A DNA stretch of 64,000 bases, taken from contig NZ_JAJSAX010000001.1 in NCBI RefSeq assembly GCF_021261315.1, positions 1,178,001-1,242,000 on the forward strand, in the 5' to 3' direction. Source of the DNA: Epilithonimonas sp. JDS. Lineage in GTDB: Bacteria > Bacteroidota > Bacteroidia > Flavobacteriales > Weeksellaceae. The notes under the pieces are model-generated. The model did no database searches. It was not told where the DNA came from and was given only the letters and a program-made list of their open reading frames with translations. The position numbers and the translations under genes were made by a program. Positions 1 to 9,463 of the stretch are shown here, piece by piece (position 1 is the first letter of the stretch; each line of letters begins with the position of its first letter).

Positions 1-1
1 C

Positions 2-190
2 AGACCAGGCCACGACAAACGTTATGCTATCGATGCTACAAAATTGAACAAAGATCTTGGATGGAAACCATCTGTAACTTTTGAGCAAGGTTTAGGAAAA
101 ACGATTGATTGGTTTCTGGAAAACAAAGAATGGTTGGAAAATGTAACGTCTGGTGATTATCAGAAATATTACGACGGACAGTATTCATAA
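2..190 (+). CDS. rfbB: dTDP-glucose 4,6-dehydratase, C-terminal fragment
   Basis: This is the last 62 codons of a gene that begins upstream of the window. The visible tail reads [14 protein letters not shown], followed by a [15 protein letters not shown] stretch and an ending rich in Tyr and Asp. That is the typical C-terminus of RmlB/RfbB, the SDR enzyme that turns dTDP-glucose into dTDP-4-keto-6-deoxyglucose. The next gene, 20 bases downstream, is rfbA, which makes the dTDP-glucose substrate, so the pair supplies the 4-keto sugar used by the aminosugar genes near 15.9-19.4 kb. The NAD-binding and catalytic parts lie outside the window. Confidence 0.88.
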   Translation, partial: RPGHDKRYAIDATKLNKDLGWKPSVTFEQGLGKTIDWFLENKEWLENVTSGDYQKYYDGQYS

Positions 191-210
191 AAAAAACACA
201 AATTACAGCT

Positions 211-1071
211 ATGAAAGGAATTATTTTAGCCGGCGGATCCGGAACCAGACTTTTCCCATTGACGATTGCTGTCAGCAAACAGTTGATGCCAGTTTACGAC
301 AAACCAATGATTTATTACCCGCTTTCAACATTGTTGTTAGCAGGCATTAAAGATATTTTAATTATCACAACGCCTCACGATCAGGCAGGATTTATCAAGC
401 TTTTGGGCGATGGATCTCAGTTGGGTTGTAATATAGAATATGTGGTGCAGCCAAGTCCGGATGGATTGGCTCAGGCATTTATTCTTGGCGATAAATTCAT
501 TGGCGATGACTCCGCAGCTTTGGTTTTGGGTGATAATATTTTTTACGGTTCCGAAATGGGAACTTTATTAAAGAATAAAACCAATCCAGATGGCGGTGTT
601 GTTTTCGCATATCACGTTTCCGATCCCGAGAGATACGGCGTTGTGGAATTTGACCAAGATTTCAAAGCACTTTCTATTGAGGAAAAACCAACAGAACCAA
701 AATCCAATTATGCCGTTCCTGGACTTTATTTCTATGATAATGAAGTCGTTGAAATTGCTAAAAACATTCAGCCTTCTCCAAGAGGCGAGTTGGAAATCAC
801 AGATATCAATAATGTTTACCTAAGCAAAGGTAAATTGGAAGTTGGTGTTCTTGATAGAGGAACTGCATGGTTAGACACAGGAACTTTTGACTCTTTGCAA
901 GACGCTTCAGAATTTGTAAGTGTGATCGAAAAAAGACAAGGTTTCAAAATTGGCTGTATCGAAGAAATTGCTTTCAGAAATGGGTTCATTAATGAAGAAA
1001 AACTTCTGGAAACTGCAGCAAAATACGGTAAAAGCGGATACGGTGAATATCTGAAAAACCTTATTAAATAA
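211..1071 (+). CDS. rfbA: Glucose-1-phosphate thymidylyltransferase
   Basis: RmlA/RfbA joins dTTP and glucose-1-phosphate to give dTDP-glucose in the cytoplasm. The 286-aa length is normal for the family. The nucleotide-binding signature [11 protein letters not shown] is at residues 8-18, LGDNIFYG at 106-113 and the EEKP motif at 157-160, all hallmarks of short-form RmlA. It follows the rfbB tail closely and precedes the ABC exporter, so it is probably in the same operon. Because an Fdt/Qdt-type aminosugar set lies downstream and no rmlC or rmlD is seen in the window, its product probably feeds dTDP-3-amino-3,6-dideoxyhexose as well as, or instead of, rhamnose. Confidence 0.96.
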   Translation: MKGIILAGGSGTRLFPLTIAVSKQLMPVYDKPMIYYPLSTLLLAGIKDILIITTPHDQAGFIKLLGDGSQLGCNIEYVVQPSPDGLAQAFILGDKFIGDDSAALVLGDNIFYGSEMGTLLKNKTNPDGGVVFAYHVSDPERYGVVEFDQDFKALSIEEKPTEPKSNYAVPGLYFYDNEVVEIAKNIQPSPRGELEITDINNVYLSKGKLEVGVLDRGTAWLDTGTFDSLQDASEFVSVIEKRQGFKIGCIEEIAFRNGFINEEKLLETAAKYGKSGYGEYLKNLIK

Positions 1072-1095
1072 GTTTAAAATTAATACAAAACACAA

Positions 1096-1947
1096 ATGAG
1101 TGATTCTCAAAACCAACAGTGGACAGAAACCATAGGATCCAGCCATTCTCTTTTTGATCTCAATCTGAAAGAGGTTTGGAAATACAGGGATTTGGTTTAT
1201 ATGTTCGTAAAGCGGGATTTTGTTTCCAGCTTTAAACAAACGATCTTAGGTCCTATCTGGTTTTTTATCAATCCAATTTTTACGACAGTAGTCTACATTG
1301 TTATTTTTGGAAATATCGCCAAATTATCTACAGACGGCGCTCCAAAAATCTTATTTTATCTTGCAGGGATTACACTTTGGAATTACTTTTCAACCTGTCT
1401 TTCAGCAACTTCCAATGTTTTCACGGCTAATGCGGGAATATTTGGAAAAGTATATTTTCCAAGACTTATCATGCCGATTTCCATCGTTTTTTCAAACCTG
1501 ATGAAGCTTGGCGTGCAGATGCTTCTGTTTCTGACGGTTTTCTTTTATTATCTTTTTAAAGGAGAAGTACAGCCAAACTGGTGGATATTGGCAACGCCTC
1601 TATTGATTGCCTTAATGGCTATTTTTGCATTGGGACTTGGAATGATATTCTCTTCGCTTACCACCAAATACCGTGATCTTCAGATGCTTTTGAGTTTCGG
1701 AATCAGTTTGTATATGTATGCAACACCGGTCATTTATCCGGCGTCAAGCCTTAAAGGAATTTTCAAAACGCTTGCATTTTATAATCCATTGACCGGAATT
1801 TTTGAATGTTTCAAATATGCATGGCTCGGAGTAGGCGATTTCAGTCCGATGATGTTGATGATAAGTACAGCTATTATTTTGATGTTTTTAGCGATCGGCA
1901 CCGTGATTTTCAACAAAGTGGAGAAAGGTTTTATGGATACCGTATAA
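1096..1947 (+). CDS. wzm: ABC-2 polysaccharide exporter permease (Wzm-like)
   Basis: This is a 283-aa integral membrane protein of the ABC-2 type used to move undecaprenyl-linked O-polysaccharide across the inner membrane. The N-terminus carries a cytoplasmic segment ending in LVYMFVKRDF, followed by a stretch around residues 50-55 (TILGPIWFFINP) that is characteristic of the Wzm/TagG family. About six hydrophobic segments follow. Its partner ATPase is encoded two genes downstream, with an acyltransferase gene between them. It is the main reason to classify this locus as ABC-transporter dependent, since no Wzx or Wzy was found. Confidence 0.93.
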   Translation: MSDSQNQQWTETIGSSHSLFDLNLKEVWKYRDLVYMFVKRDFVSSFKQTILGPIWFFINPIFTTVVYIVIFGNIAKLSTDGAPKILFYLAGITLWNYFSTCLSATSNVFTANAGIFGKVYFPRLIMPISIVFSNLMKLGVQMLLFLTVFFYYLFKGEVQPNWWILATPLLIALMAIFALGLGMIFSSLTTKYRDLQMLLSFGISLYMYATPVIYPASSLKGIFKTLAFYNPLTGIFECFKYAWLGVGDFSPMMLMISTAIILMFLAIGTVIFNKVEKGFMDTV

Positions 1948-1956
1948 ACTCTGATT

Positions 1957-2547
1957 ATGAATTGGATTAAATTTTTCAAAACATTAAGGAAGTATTATTA
2001 TCTGGAACCTGCCTTTGACAAATTCATTAATGAATACCGAAAAGCAGAAAGACTCAACCGACATTTTAACTGCAATATAGACCACCGCACTCAGATTTCA
2101 TTTGATGACCTCAACAATCTCGAAATCGGAAAAAATGTTTACATTGGCGCATTCAGCGTGATCTATGTAATCAATGAGAACGATAAGAAAGACTGCAAAC
2201 TGATCATCGGAGAAAATACTTATATTGGTGAACAGAATAATATCAGAGCCGCCGGAGGAACCATCAAAATAGGTAAAAACTGTTTAATTTCTCAACAAGT
2301 CAGCATCATTGGTTCAGACCATAATTATAAAAAAGGAATCAACATTCAGGATCAACCCTGGAAAGCTGAAAACAGAGGTGTCGAAATTGGCGATGATGTC
2401 TGGATCGGCTGTTCAGTACAAATTATGGCCGGTGTGAAAATCGGCAACGGCGCTGTGATTGCTGCAGGAAGCGTGGTTACAAAAAACATAGAAGAAAATA
2501 CAGTAGTAGCCGGAGTTCCGGCAAAATTTATTAAACACAGAGAATGA
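1957..2547 (+). CDS. Left-handed beta-helix (hexapeptide) acyltransferase
   Basis: This 196-aa protein has hexapeptide-repeat turns in its second half: IGKNVYIG, IGENTYIG, IGKNCLI, then VEIGDDVWIG and VKIGNGAVIAAGSVV, ending with VVAGVPAKFI. This is the maltose/galactoside O-acetyltransferase (WbbJ/WcaF) fold. A histidine at GSDHNY fits the usual active-site position. It probably O- or N-acylates a sugar of the exported polymer using an acyl-CoA. It sits between wzm and wzt and overlaps wzt by 4 bases (ATGA), so it is translationally coupled to the exporter. The sugar substrate and acyl donor cannot be read from the sequence. Confidence 0.85.
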   Translation: MNWIKFFKTLRKYYYLEPAFDKFINEYRKAERLNRHFNCNIDHRTQISFDDLNNLEIGKNVYIGAFSVIYVINENDKKDCKLIIGENTYIGEQNNIRAAGGTIKIGKNCLISQQVSIIGSDHNYKKGINIQDQPWKAENRGVEIGDDVWIGCSVQIMAGVKIGNGAVIAAGSVVTKNIEENTVVAGVPAKFIKHRE

Positions 2548-3800
2548 CAAGACCCATCGTAATAAAAGCAGAAGACATTTCTAAACAATACCGGCTTGGA
2601 CAAGTTGGTACAGGAACTTTGTCCCACGATTTGAACCGTTTTTGGCACAGAATGAGAGGCAAAGAAGATCCTTATCTGCGAATTGGCGAAGTCAATGACA
2701 GAACTACGAAAAGCCAGAGCGACTATGTCTGGTCTCTCAAAGATATCAACTTCGAAGTCGAACAAGGCGATGCAGTCGGAATCATCGGAAGAAACGGTGC
2801 CGGAAAATCGACTTTATTAAAGTTATTAAGCAAAGTTACAAAACCGACTACCGGACAAATATATACAAAAGGAAGAATTGCCTCATTACTGGAAGTTGGA
2901 ACTGGTTTCCACCCGGAAATGACCGGAAGAGAAAATGTTTTTCTAAACGGTGCAATTCTCGGAATGACGCGTAAAGAAATTACCAGAAAATTTGACGAAA
3001 TCGTTGATTTTTCCGGTGTTGAAAAATACATCGACACACCTGTAAAACGCTATAGCTCAGGAATGTATGTTCGTCTCGCATTTGCCGTAGCAGCGCATCT
3101 AGAATCCGAAATTCTGATTGTAGATGAAGTTCTGGCAGTTGGAGATCTGGAATTTCAGAAGAAATGTCTTGGAAAAATGGGCGACGTCAGCAATGGTGAA
3201 GGAAGAACGGTTCTATTCGTAAGTCACAATATGGCCTCCATCAAACAGCTTTGTAACAAAGGAATTTTTCTGGAACAAGGCGGAATCAGATATGACGGTA
3301 ACATTGATGAATGTATCAATCTATATTCAAACGATAATATTGCTGCAGACTCGTCTATTTTGGATGTTCTTAATATCAAAGATCCAAGCTTAAGCATTTC
3401 TCATTTTTCTGTCAACGGGATCAATGGAACACTGATTCCAATGAATTTTGACAACAATGAAATCAATATCAGAATAGAGGGTGAATTGACGGAAGAAGCA
3501 GAATTCGAACTGGAAGCTTTGTTTTTCAATAATTTTGATATTCCGATGATGTTTTTTGCGCCGGGACATTACGAAGGTGTGAAAAAATATCCGAAAGGAA
3601 AATTTGTGATTGAAAAAACCATTCATCTTCCTGAGGGCATCAACAAAGGAAATCTTTATATGCACGCTTATCTGGCAAATCCCGGAAAGAAAATGTACAC
3701 CGATCTGAAGAATAAAATCAGAGTGGAGTTTGAAGGAACAAGAATGCAGACCGGCTGGGTTTTCCAGATCGACAGTGCAGGCGTTTTATATTTGAAATAA
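2544..3800 (+). CDS. wzt: ABC polysaccharide exporter ATPase with C-terminal cargo domain (Wzt-like)
   Basis: This 418-aa ATPase powers polysaccharide export with the Wzm-like permease. Walker A (GRNGAGKST) is at residues 82-90, the signature YSSGM at 170-174, Walker B LIVDE at 191-195 and the switch histidine near 228. The nucleotide-binding part ends near residue 260, and roughly 150 more residues, predicted mostly beta, follow. In studied Wzt proteins of this long type (E. coli O8/O9a), such a domain binds the modified non-reducing end of the glycan and licenses export. A capped polymer is therefore likely, but the cap is not identified. The gene overlaps the acyltransferase before it. Confidence 0.93.
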   Translation: MTRPIVIKAEDISKQYRLGQVGTGTLSHDLNRFWHRMRGKEDPYLRIGEVNDRTTKSQSDYVWSLKDINFEVEQGDAVGIIGRNGAGKSTLLKLLSKVTKPTTGQIYTKGRIASLLEVGTGFHPEMTGRENVFLNGAILGMTRKEITRKFDEIVDFSGVEKYIDTPVKRYSSGMYVRLAFAVAAHLESEILIVDEVLAVGDLEFQKKCLGKMGDVSNGEGRTVLFVSHNMASIKQLCNKGIFLEQGGIRYDGNIDECINLYSNDNIAADSSILDVLNIKDPSLSISHFSVNGINGTLIPMNFDNNEINIRIEGELTEEAEFELEALFFNNFDIPMMFFAPGHYEGVKKYPKGKFVIEKTIHLPEGINKGNLYMHAYLANPGKKMYTDLKNKIRVEFEGTRMQTGWVFQIDSAGVLYLK

Positions 3801-3803
3801 ATC

Positions 3804-4625
3804 TTGAAAAAGAAATTCATCACATACGGAAGCAACGCTTTTCTTCAATCTGCCAAAAGAATTATTGAAGAAGCAAAATTTTTGAATATTTTTGACGAAA
3901 CACAGCGTTACGAATATTCCGATTTGCCGTACGCGCTGAAATCTTCACCCTTATTTCTCGACAAAAAGAAAGGCGGCCACTGGATTTGGAAAGCTTATGT
4001 GATCTTTGACAGCCTTTCGAAGCTGAACAACGGCGATATTCTTGTTTACGTAGATTGTGGCAGCGAGTTGAAAAACGCATCAGGCTGGCAGCTTCAGTTT
4101 GATAAATTAAAAAATTCTGACGCTCTGTTTTTTCAGTATCGGGACGACAAAAATTACGGCTGGAAGACATTCAATCCAAAACTTACCGACGATCCGAAAC
4201 TTAAATATTGGACCAAAAAATCAGTTGTAGAACATTTTCAGAATCTATTTGATAACGATGAGGAATGGCTGGAAAAAAATAAACTTTGGGCAGGATTTAT
4301 CATTCTGAAAAAAACACCGGAAATTACTCAACTTGTAAAAGACTGGCTGGATTTGATGATCTACAGACCGGATCTGGTTGCCGATCCCTTGATTTTTGAA
4401 AGAGATAATCAACTGGAAGGATTTGCTTCGCATCGCTATGACCAGACGATTCTGTCGGCAGTTGTGAGATATTATGACACGAAAATTAATATCGAAATTA
4501 ATGATGAAGAAAGTGAAGGCGAATATCCGGATCAAATCGTGAGAGCCACAAGAAGAGTGGATAAATCTGAAGAAAATGGTATAAAATCTTTTTTGAAAAA
4601 GACTTATTATAAAATTAAAAAATAA
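3804..4625 (+). CDS. Putative glycosyltransferase, GT-A-like, family not assigned
   Basis: This 273-aa protein begins with TTG, 3 bases after the wzt stop; no ATG exists near the conserved N-terminus. The segment [15 protein letters not shown], followed by [13 protein letters not shown], recurs in uncharacterised polysaccharide-locus proteins, and the D-C-G region resembles the nucleotide-sugar/metal site of GT-A enzymes. I infer a glycosyltransferase acting on the lipid-linked glycan. It has no signal peptide or membrane segment. It overlaps fcl by one base (TAATG), placing it in the exporter/fucose operon. The family name and donor sugar are unknown. Confidence 0.6.
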   Translation: MKKKFITYGSNAFLQSAKRIIEEAKFLNIFDETQRYEYSDLPYALKSSPLFLDKKKGGHWIWKAYVIFDSLSKLNNGDILVYVDCGSELKNASGWQLQFDKLKNSDALFFQYRDDKNYGWKTFNPKLTDDPKLKYWTKKSVVEHFQNLFDNDEEWLEKNKLWAGFIILKKTPEITQLVKDWLDLMIYRPDLVADPLIFERDNQLEGFASHRYDQTILSAVVRYYDTKINIEINDEESEGEYPDQIVRATRRVDKSEENGIKSFLKKTYYKIKK

Positions 4626-5548
4626 TGGACAAAAACTCCAAAATATATGTTGCCGGTCACAGAGGTCTTGTGGGAAGTGCTATTTATAGAGCATTAGAAA
4701 AACAAGGTTTCACAAATTTGGTGACCAGAACTTCCAAAGAACTGGATCTGCGCGATTATAAACAAACTGCCGATTTCTTCGCGGAAGAAAAACCGGAATA
4801 TGTTTTCCTAGCTGCTGCAAAAGTGGGCGGAATTCAGGCTAACAATACTTACAGAGCAGAATTTCTTTATGAAAATATGATGATTCAGAACAATGTGATT
4901 CATCAGGCTCATACGAATGATGTTAAGAAACTTTTATTCTTGGGATCCAGCTGTATTTATCCAAAAATGGCGCCTCAGCCTTTGAAAGAAGATTCTCTTT
5001 TGACAGGAACTTTGGAGCCTACAAATGAACCTTACGCTATTGCAAAAATAGCTGGAATCAAAATGTGCGATGCTTACAGAAGCCAGTACAATTCCAATTT
5101 TATTTCGGCAATGCCAACCAATATGTACGGTCCTAATGACAATTATGACCTTAACAACTCTCACGTTTTACCGGCTTTATTGAGAAAATTCCATGAAGCT
5201 AAAGAACAGAATCTGCCAAATGTAACTGTTTGGGGAACAGGAACACCTTTGCGTGAATTTCTTCATTCTGATGATCTTGCGGAAGCATGTATTTTCCTGA
5301 TGCAGAATTATGAAGATGCAGGTCACGTGAACGTTGGAATTGGGGAAGATATCAGCATCAAAGATTTGGCATTACTGGTTAAAAAAATAGTTGGCTTTGA
5401 AGGAGATCTTATCTGGGACACGTCGAAACCGGACGGCACACCAAGAAAACTGATGGATGTTACCAAAATCAATGATCTGGGCTGGAAAGCAAAAATTGGT
5501 CTGGAAGAAGGAATCAGAGATGTTTATGAGAAAAAATTCAAGAACTAA
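4625..5548 (+). CDS. fcl: GDP-L-fucose synthase
   Basis: Fcl/WcaG converts GDP-4-keto-6-deoxymannose to GDP-L-fucose by 3,5-epimerisation and NADPH reduction. The NADP-binding GHRGLVGSA motif is at residues 11-19, the catalytic serine lies in GSSCIYP (about 108-114), and the YxxxK pair is Tyr137/Lys141. The 307-aa length is normal. The gene is immediately followed by an alpha-1,2-fucosyltransferase-like gene and then gmd, so synthesis and use of GDP-fucose are encoded together. Confidence 0.96.
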   Translation: MDKNSKIYVAGHRGLVGSAIYRALEKQGFTNLVTRTSKELDLRDYKQTADFFAEEKPEYVFLAAAKVGGIQANNTYRAEFLYENMMIQNNVIHQAHTNDVKKLLFLGSSCIYPKMAPQPLKEDSLLTGTLEPTNEPYAIAKIAGIKMCDAYRSQYNSNFISAMPTNMYGPNDNYDLNNSHVLPALLRKFHEAKEQNLPNVTVWGTGTPLREFLHSDDLAEACIFLMQNYEDAGHVNVGIGEDISIKDLALLVKKIVGFEGDLIWDTSKPDGTPRKLMDVTKINDLGWKAKIGLEEGIRDVYEKKFKN

Positions 5549-6376
5549 ATGCTGATTTGTCTTTCCATATTAGGAGGCGGTCGCGGGAATGATCTTTTCC
5601 AGTTTATGCACATCGATTCTTTTTGCAGAAGAAACGGTGTGAAATTCTACTCGCCTACTTTTCATGAAAAATACTGTCCGCAGTTTCCAAATCTTCCGCC
5701 GTCATCAAAAACACCTTATCGTGTAAAAAAACTGCTTTACAACAGATATTACCGAAAGCTGAATCCCAACTGCATTTTAGGATTTACGGATGAAACCAAA
5801 ATCCCGGAATACAGAGAACAGATAAAGAAAGATTACCTTGTAACGTTCTGCTACGGCTGGTTTTTTAATAATGATGTTTACAGCGAAAACGATATTAGAT
5901 ATTATCAGAATCTTTTCGATCCAAAAGTTGATAAAGAAAGACTGAACCAAAAATATCTTCAGAAAGAAGACAACGAAAAAATAATCACAGTCCACATCAG
6001 ACGTGGCGATTACAAAGAATTTCTGGAAGGCCGATATTTTTTTGATGACGATATGTACATCAGGAAAATCAAAGAATTACTTGCAGCAATTCCGGAGGGA
6101 AAATATAAATTCCTGATCTGCACCAATGATGAAAATCTGGATCTGGAACGGTACAAAAGAGAATTCGGGAATGTGATACAATCGGAAGAAGGACCATTGG
6201 AAGATCAATATCTGATCTCTCAAACCAATTATCTTCTGGGCGCTCCATCGACATTTTCACAATGGGCAAGCGTAATGGGCGAAGTTCCTTACTACCACAT
6301 TTATGAACCGGAAGAAACCATTACCGAAGACAAAATAATTAAAGAAATAAGAGGTTACAAATACAAACAAAAATAA
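5549..6376 (+). CDS. GT11 family fucosyltransferase (alpha-1,2-type)
   Basis: This 275-aa protein has the two GT11 hallmarks: an N-terminal GGxGN-LFQ-like motif ([12 protein letters not shown], residues 9-20) and the GDP-binding HxRRGDY motif (HIRRGDY, 149-155). GT11 enzymes, such as H. pylori FutC, add fucose in alpha-1,2 linkage, usually to galactose. The start codon follows the fcl stop directly, and gmd begins one base after this gene ends. Genes on both sides make GDP-fucose, the expected donor. Acceptor and exact linkage are inferred from the family only. Confidence 0.85.
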   Translation: MLICLSILGGGRGNDLFQFMHIDSFCRRNGVKFYSPTFHEKYCPQFPNLPPSSKTPYRVKKLLYNRYYRKLNPNCILGFTDETKIPEYREQIKKDYLVTFCYGWFFNNDVYSENDIRYYQNLFDPKVDKERLNQKYLQKEDNEKIITVHIRRGDYKEFLEGRYFFDDDMYIRKIKELLAAIPEGKYKFLICTNDENLDLERYKREFGNVIQSEEGPLEDQYLISQTNYLLGAPSTFSQWASVMGEVPYYHIYEPEETITEDKIIKEIRGYKYKQK

Positions 6377-6377
6377 G

Positions 6378-7451
6378 ATGAAAACGGCATTAATAACAGG
6401 AGTTACAGGACAGGACGGCTCATATCTGGCAGAATTGCTTTTGGAAAAAGGCTATCAGGTTCACGGGATCAAGAGAAGAGCTTCTTCTTTCAATACGCAG
6501 AGAATTGATCATTTATATCAAGATCAACACGAGAATCACGTGAATTTCAAATTGCATTATGGTGATTTGACGGATTCTACCAATATTATCAGAATCATTC
6601 AGGAAGTACAACCGGATGAGATCTACAATCTTGGTGCGATGTCTCATGTAAAAGTAAGTTTCGACTCTCCTGAATATGTTGCTAATGTGGACGGAATCGG
6701 AACTCTAAGAATTCTGGAAGCCGTTCGTATATTAGGTTTGGAAAAGAAAACAAGAATCTATCAGGCTTCGACTTCAGAACTTTATGGAGGTTTGGAAGAA
6801 AATAAAAATGCGGCAGGTTTCTATGATGAAAAGTCACCATTCTATCCAAGATCACCGTATGGAGCTGCAAAAATCTACGGATTCTGGATCACAAAAAACT
6901 ACCGTGAAGCTTATGATATGTTTGCCTGCAACGGTATTCTGTTCAATCACGAATCTCCCAGAAGAGGTGAAACATTCGTAACCAGAAAGATCACAATGGC
7001 AACTGCAGCCATCGCAAAAGGTAAGCAGGAAGTTTTATATCTAGGAAACCTTAATTCTCAAAGAGACTGGGGACACGCGAAAGATTATGTGGAAGCTATG
7101 TGGAGAATTTTGCAGCAGGATGTTGCGGAAGACTATGTGATTGCGACAGGGAAAACGACTTACGTGAGAGACTTTGTGAGAATGGCCTTTGAGGAAGCAG
7201 GCATCGAACTTAGTTTTGAAGGCGAAAATGAAAATGAAGTAGCAAAAGTGGCAAAATGCAACCACCCAGATTATCAATTGGAAATCGGGAAAGTGGTGGT
7301 GAAAATCGATCCTCAATATTACAGACCTACAGAAGTAGATTTACTAATCGGTGATCCTACAAAATCCAAAACACAACTTGGCTGGGAACCAAAATATGAC
7401 CTGGAAGCTCTTGTAAAAGAAATGGTAAGAGAAGATCTTAAATTATTTTAA
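6378..7451 (+). CDS. gmd: GDP-mannose 4,6-dehydratase
   Basis: Gmd makes GDP-4-keto-6-deoxymannose, the substrate of Fcl. The NADP-binding [10 protein letters not shown] is at residues 8-17, the catalytic TSELYG region lies around 132-137, and YxxxK is Tyr161/Lys165. The C-terminal part includes the family-typical [14 protein letters not shown] stretch. The 357-aa length is normal. With fcl two genes upstream, the complete two-step GDP-mannose to GDP-L-fucose route is present. The order fcl, GT11, gmd, GT10 is tightly packed with 0-1 base gaps, arguing for one transcript. Confidence 0.97.
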   Translation: MKTALITGVTGQDGSYLAELLLEKGYQVHGIKRRASSFNTQRIDHLYQDQHENHVNFKLHYGDLTDSTNIIRIIQEVQPDEIYNLGAMSHVKVSFDSPEYVANVDGIGTLRILEAVRILGLEKKTRIYQASTSELYGGLEENKNAAGFYDEKSPFYPRSPYGAAKIYGFWITKNYREAYDMFACNGILFNHESPRRGETFVTRKITMATAAIAKGKQEVLYLGNLNSQRDWGHAKDYVEAMWRILQQDVAEDYVIATGKTTYVRDFVRMAFEEAGIELSFEGENENEVAKVAKCNHPDYQLEIGKVVVKIDPQYYRPTEVDLLIGDPTKSKTQLGWEPKYDLEALVKEMVREDLKLF

Positions 7452-8414
7452 TTGAGCCTCAGAACCAACATAAAAAACACAATTGCTGACTACAAACGCT
7501 TCCGAAAGGATCAGCGGAAATTTAGCAATGACAGTGTCCGGTATTATAATTTTTGGTCTTTACCGAATTCTGACGCAAGTTGGTTTACACAGTTTATCAA
7601 ACATAGAAATATCAATCCAAACGGGAAGAAAATTACTTTTCTTTCCGTTGTTGGTAATCCCAAACTCTCATTTTTCATCGAAAGTCCCAAGATATTTTTC
7701 ACGGGAGAGAATATTGATAATGAGGAACATCCTTCTTTTATCTTCAAAAAATACCATCTGAAAAATCACGATTTGTCTCTTGGTTTTTCTTATTTGAATG
7801 ACGAAAAATATTTAAGGTTTCCACTTTGGATTCTATATATGATTCCTGCAAATGCAGGTTTTGAGGATATTAAAAATTTAATTAAATCTTACAATAACCC
7901 TGAACACAGGCTCAATAAGAATCGCAACAATTTCTGTTCAAACATCTCCAGAGCCGATAATAACGGCATCAGAAAGACAATCATTGATCTTCTGAATCCT
8001 GTCGAAACAGTGAAATGTGCAGGCAGTTTTCTGAAAAATACCAATGATCTTCAGGAGAAATTTGGCGATAATAAAATCGAATATCTGAAGACATTCAAAT
8101 TCAATATCTGTCCAGAGAACAGTGATACGAATGGTTATGTAACCGAGAAACTTTTCGAGGCCATCATCTCAGGAACAATTCCAATCTATTGGGGAAGTGA
8201 AAACAAACCGGATCCAATGATCATCAATCATGATGCTGTTTTATTCTTTGATCCGGAAAATCCTCAGCTTTTGTTTGATAAAGTAAACTTGCTTTGGAAT
8301 GATGAGAAAGCTTATGAAGAATTCTGCCGGATAAAGCCTTTCAAAGAGAATGCAGCTGAAGTGATTTGGGAATGGCTCAATTCCCTGGAATCCAAAATAA
8401 AATCAACTTTATGA
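7452..8414 (+). CDS. GT10 family fucosyltransferase (alpha-1,3/4-type)
   Basis: This 320-aa protein starts with TTG directly after the gmd stop. The GT10 donor-binding motif is clear: FKFNICPEN at residues 215-223, then GYVTEKL at 228-234 and GTIPIYWG shortly after. GT10 enzymes transfer fucose from GDP-fucose in alpha-1,3 or alpha-1,4 linkage, commonly to GlcNAc (Lewis antigens in H. pylori FutA/B). The C-terminus lacks the heptad repeats of Helicobacter enzymes. It overlaps the next gene by 4 bases (ATGA). Acceptor and linkage are inferred from the family. Confidence 0.87.
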   Translation: MSLRTNIKNTIADYKRFRKDQRKFSNDSVRYYNFWSLPNSDASWFTQFIKHRNINPNGKKITFLSVVGNPKLSFFIESPKIFFTGENIDNEEHPSFIFKKYHLKNHDLSLGFSYLNDEKYLRFPLWILYMIPANAGFEDIKNLIKSYNNPEHRLNKNRNNFCSNISRADNNGIRKTIIDLLNPVETVKCAGSFLKNTNDLQEKFGDNKIEYLKTFKFNICPENSDTNGYVTEKLFEAIISGTIPIYWGSENKPDPMIINHDAVLFFDPENPQLLFDKVNLLWNDEKAYEEFCRIKPFKENAAEVIWEWLNSLESKIKSTL

Positions 8415-9430
8415 AAAGGCTTGAGTACATTGACGCTTTACGCGGCTGGGCGATTTTCACAATGATTTTGGGACATTCTATCCAACAGTTCAATGACACA
8501 CATTGCTTTTTACAGGATAGAGTTTTCAGTACTATTTACGCCTTTCATATGCCGTTGTTTTTTTTTCTCAGTGGACTTTTATTCAAAAACAGTTTGAAAC
8601 AATCCCCGGCCAACTTTGTAAAAAAGAAAGTAATACAATTAATTTTACCTTCTATTGTCTGGGCTTTAATCTTTTATTTGGTTAGCTCGCTTGCGGCCGG
8701 AACTGTAGATTTAGATTTTAAAAACATCAAAAAATTGGTGTCCCCATCCTCTTGGCCATTTTGGTTTCTCGTAGAATTGTTCAAGAGTTATCTTCTGCTG
8801 TTTTTTCTTTACAAAATCTTTAAAAATCAGGCGGTTGTTTTTATCATTGCGTTATCCGTTGTATTTCTGATACATTCTCAGAGTTTACAAAGATTTTTGA
8901 TACCATTTTTTATGCTGGGGATAATGACGAAAGATTATATTTCATTTTTTGAAAAGCATCTTAAACCATTATTGATAGGTTTTTTTGCGTTATTCTTAAC
9001 GCTTTTATTTTTCTGGAAAGGAAGTTACACGATCTATTTTTCCGAATTTCCGGAGGTCTTCAGCATATATTCACATCAATTTTCTCTTAAAAATTATGAC
9101 ATCGCTTTATTCAGGTTTGTCATAGGTCTTGTAGGCTGTATCTTTTGGTTTTTATTATTTAAATATATTAATGAAAGGCAAATCATCAAAGCTCCTATGA
9201 AATGGTTTACAACAATCGGAAAAGAAACTTTAGGGATTTATATTATTCAGAAAAGCCTTTTGGAACTATTTTTAACTAATTATATCGATTTTTATTCTGT
9301 CCCAAATTGGATCACATCTCTCGTAATTTTACCAATAATTTCGATAGTTATCATACAAATTATAATGTTTATCATTCATCTGATCAACAGAAATAAAACA
9401 GCACGGCTTTTACTGATTGGTAAAGAATAA
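8411..9430 (+). CDS. Acyltransferase-3 family membrane O-acyltransferase
   Basis: This 339-aa polytopic membrane protein opens with RLEYIDALRGWAIFTMILGH, the standard Acyl_transf_3 (OafA/NodX-type) N-terminus with the conserved Arg and the His in GH. About ten hydrophobic segments follow. Such enzymes O-acetylate or otherwise O-acylate surface sugars at the membrane. The ATG at 8411 overlaps the GT10 stop and removes a non-homologous N-terminal extension, so it is preferred to an upstream start at 8366. The substrate is unknown. Confidence 0.87.
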   Translation: MKRLEYIDALRGWAIFTMILGHSIQQFNDTHCFLQDRVFSTIYAFHMPLFFFLSGLLFKNSLKQSPANFVKKKVIQLILPSIVWALIFYLVSSLAAGTVDLDFKNIKKLVSPSSWPFWFLVELFKSYLLLFFLYKIFKNQAVVFIIALSVVFLIHSQSLQRFLIPFFMLGIMTKDYISFFEKHLKPLLIGFFALFLTLLFFWKGSYTIYFSEFPEVFSIYSHQFSLKNYDIALFRFVIGLVGCIFWFLLFKYINERQIIKAPMKWFTTIGKETLGIYIIQKSLLELFLTNYIDFYSVPNWITSLVILPIISIVIIQIIMFIIHLINRNKTARLLLIGKE

Positions 9431-9463
9431 TTCTATAATTTTAACAAGATTTTTTTTGAACAA

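Noticed and set aside
907-1239. Open frame on the minus strand (110 codons) across the rfbA end and wzm start
   Set aside because: It lies opposite two clearly homologous genes and has no family resemblance; it is an antisense shadow.
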